Source: Candidatus Peregrinibacteria bacterium | Lineage (GTDB): Bacteria > Patescibacteriota > Gracilibacteria > UBA1369 > LOWO2-01-FULL-3 | Assembly: GCA_003566255.1 (NCBI GenBank) | Contig: PXEC01000101.1 | Span: 1-7,043 of the forward strand | DNA length: 7,043 nt | Direction of reading: 5' to 3' | Shown: positions 5,818 through 7,043 of the stretch, one piece after another | How the letters are laid out: every line of letters begins with the position of its first letter | Position numbering within the stretch: the stretch's first letter is position 1 | Position numbers and translations under genes: made by a program | The notes under the pieces: model-generated | Told to the model about the DNA's origin: nothing | Databases searched by the model: none | Seen by the model: only the letters and a program-made list of their open reading frames with translations

Positions 5818-6369
5818 ATGTCACAAGCATCCAAAATCGCACTTCTGAAAGAGATGATCGATTCCGCCGAATCAAATCTTAGATCAGCAAAACAAATCAT
5901 TATCGAGCTCGGCGGATCTTCGTTGGAACAGAAAAATATTTACAGCAAAATGGCGGAAAACCTGCCGGAAACAGACGACGACTCCATAATAGAGGGAGTA
6001 TTTGACGGGCAAAACATGACCGGAAACAACGAAAAGCAGTATCCCGTCCCCGCAAACTACGCGAGCAAATCAAAATTAATTCCGGGAGATATACTAAAGT
6101 TAACGATAAAGGAAGACGGAACATTCCTCTATAAACAAATAGGACCGATAGAGAGAAAAAAAATTGTAGGCATCCTTACTTTTGAAGACGGGCAATACAA
6201 AGTAATAGCGAACGGAAAAGCATATAAAGTTTTGCTAGCTTCCGTCACATATTTCAAAGCGGAAGTAGGAGACAAAGTCACGCTTGTAGTTCCAGCAGTG
6301 GAAGACAGCGAATGGGGCGCAATTGAAAATGTTCTTCCAAAAGACACGGAAATCCCCATGGTCGAATAA
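5818..6369 (+). CDS. Conserved hypothetical protein with N-terminal coiled coil and beta-rich core (183 aa)
   Basis: I cannot name the family, although the core looks familiar from Patescibacteria proteins annotated as hypothetical. Residues 1-32 form a likely amphipathic or coiled-coil helix (SKIALLKEMIDSAESNLRSA). An acidic linker follows (about 48-58), then a conserved-looking core with EGVFDGQNM (59-67), YPVPANYASKSK (75-86), GDILKLTI near 90, YKQIGPIERKK near 106, YKVLLASVTYFK near 136 and GDKVTLVVP near 150. The alternating beta strands suggest a small barrel-like fold, possibly nucleic-acid or protein binding; that is inference. There is no signal peptide or membrane segment, so it is cytosolic. 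It has its own extended -10 promoter and lies 18 nt before the next gene. No Shine-Dalgarno is present. Confidence 0.85.
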   Translation: MSQASKIALLKEMIDSAESNLRSAKQIIIELGGSSLEQKNIYSKMAENLPETDDDSIIEGVFDGQNMTGNNEKQYPVPANYASKSKLIPGDILKLTIKEDGTFLYKQIGPIERKKIVGILTFEDGQYKVIANGKAYKVLLASVTYFKAEVGDKVTLVVPAVEDSEWGAIENVLPKDTEIPMVE

Positions 6370-6387
6370 AAAATAACAAAAGACAAT

Positions 6388-7043
6388 ATGGACGATCCAA
6401 AAATTCAACCTACAGGAGACAAAAGTCCGCACGAAATCCCGTTGGACCAATTAGCCGGAGATCAAAACCCCGAACAACCAACTCCGCCAACCCAGCCGGC
6501 TCCACCCGCGGCACCGCAAAAAACCCCACCTCCACCAAGCGAGAGACCACCACAAGCACCACCTCAAGAAGTACCGCAGGCTCAACCTCAAAAAACATCT
6601 CAAGAACCGCCACAAAAACCACCTCAATCACCGACACCGGAACCCTCCCCCGAGGATCCCAAAAAGAAGAATTTATTCAAATTCATCATAATAGGAATAT
6701 CAATAGTGATTCTGCTAGCGGTAGGCTATCTCGTATACGGATTTTTATCCGAAGATAGACAACCTGTAGAAGCCCCACCTCCGGATCCATCATTCGCTCC
6801 CCCGGAGGAAGATATCGAAATGGAAGACGTAATAAACGATTTAAAAGAAATTTACGAAGTTGATGAAGCGCCGCCCGGAATACATTTTGATTTTCCGGAA
6901 ATGGACGAGGAAATAATAGAAGATGACTACCCAGAAGAGCCCGAAGAACCAGAGGAACCCGAGGAAGAAGACTGGGAAGAAGAGGAAATAAGAGAAATCC
7001 CGGAGCCGGTAACCCCCGAACCGATAGAAAGAATTCCTCGCTA
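6388..7043 (+). CDS. Proline-rich, acidic single-pass membrane protein (3' end at or beyond window)
   Basis: The frame from ATG 6388 is open for 218 codons, and the final two bases (TA) could begin either a stop or a Tyr codon, so the gene may end exactly at the edge. I do not recognise a family. Residues 1-91 are low-complexity and proline-rich (about 31 Pro, many Gln). A KKK cluster (92-94) precedes one membrane segment (about 99-120). The positive-inside rule puts the Pro-rich part in the cytoplasm. The outer part is strongly acidic, with a PEE repeat near residues 182-193. Long disordered tails on both sides of one membrane helix suggest a tether or scaffold. Its place after ftsQ, sbp and the 5818 gene hints at an envelope or division role, but this is inference. 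It follows the previous stop by 18 nt and probably shares its promoter. Confidence 0.82.
   Translation, partial: MDDPKIQPTGDKSPHEIPLDQLAGDQNPEQPTPPTQPAPPAAPQKTPPPPSERPPQAPPQEVPQAQPQKTSQEPPQKPPQSPTPEPSPEDPKKKNLFKFIIIGISIVILLAVGYLVYGFLSEDRQPVEAPPPDPSFAPPEEDIEMEDVINDLKEIYEVDEAPPGIHFDFPEMDEEIIEDDYPEEPEEPEEPEEEDWEEEEIREIPEPVTPEPIERIPR
6931..6966 (+). repeat. Four degenerate 9-bp tandem units encoding Pro-Glu-Glu
   Basis: Units at 6931, 6940, 6949 and 6958 each read CC(A/C) GA(A/G) GA(A/G). The codons differ synonymously between units, so the repeat appears to be kept for the protein sequence rather than being a fresh slippage product. Confidence 0.7.

Noticed and set aside
6410..6637. Minus-strand Val-rich ORF opposite the proline-rich region
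   Set aside because: It is the complement of repeated Pro/Gln codons and has the low-complexity composition expected of a shadow.
1..7043. Alternative genetic code with UGA as glycine (as in Gracilibacteria/Absconditabacteria)
   Set aside because: All genes read full length without in-frame UGA. Seven TAA/TAG stops are too few to show that UGA is avoided for another reason.

Overview
The window looks like a chromosomal segment from a small-genome bacterium, most likely a member of the Candidate Phyla Radiation (Patescibacteria), perhaps near Peregrinibacteria/Gracilibacteria. This placement is an inference. It rests on the pairing of ftsQ/divIB with sbp, on a conserved-looking protein of a kind I associate with Patescibacteria, on A-rich leaders that lack Shine-Dalgarno sequences, and on moderate-to-low GC. 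No phage, transposase, CRISPR array, rRNA or tRNA was seen. All readable stops are TAA or TAG, and no reading frame needs UGA as a sense codon.

Layout, left to right. (1) 1-490, minus strand: the start of an unrecognised protein with helical-repeat-like periodicity, running off the left edge, with a TTGACA promoter and a 12-bp palindrome in its leader. (2) 491-823: a divergent intergenic region dominated by a GC-rich element bounded by 21-bp perfect inverted repeats. (3) 824-2164, plus: an aspartase/fumarase family enzyme, probably aspartate ammonia-lyase, possibly translated from a leaderless mRNA. (4) 2161-3000, minus: a predicted lipoprotein whose stop codon overlaps that of the lyase. (5) 3060-3323, plus: a compact unit of promoter, 46-codon very basic ORF and intrinsic terminator. 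Its 3' end lies inside the convergent folC gene. (6) 3245-4462, minus: folC (folylpolyglutamate/dihydrofolate synthase). (7) 4502-7043, plus: a cell-division/envelope cluster of ftsQ/divIB, sbp, a conserved unknown protein with its own promoter, and a proline-rich/acidic single-pass membrane protein reaching the right edge.

The rightmost four genes share a strand and short gaps and plausibly serve divisome assembly. FtsQ and Sbp neighbour ftsA/ftsZ in Firmicutes, so ftsA/ftsZ could lie just beyond the window. The left genes are independent units with convergent overlaps, which fits a compact genome. Plus-strand genes are A-rich and their proteins Ile/Lys-rich, while minus-strand genes give Val/Phe/Asp/Gly-rich proteins. 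This suggests a replication-strand bias with the minus strand as the leading strand.
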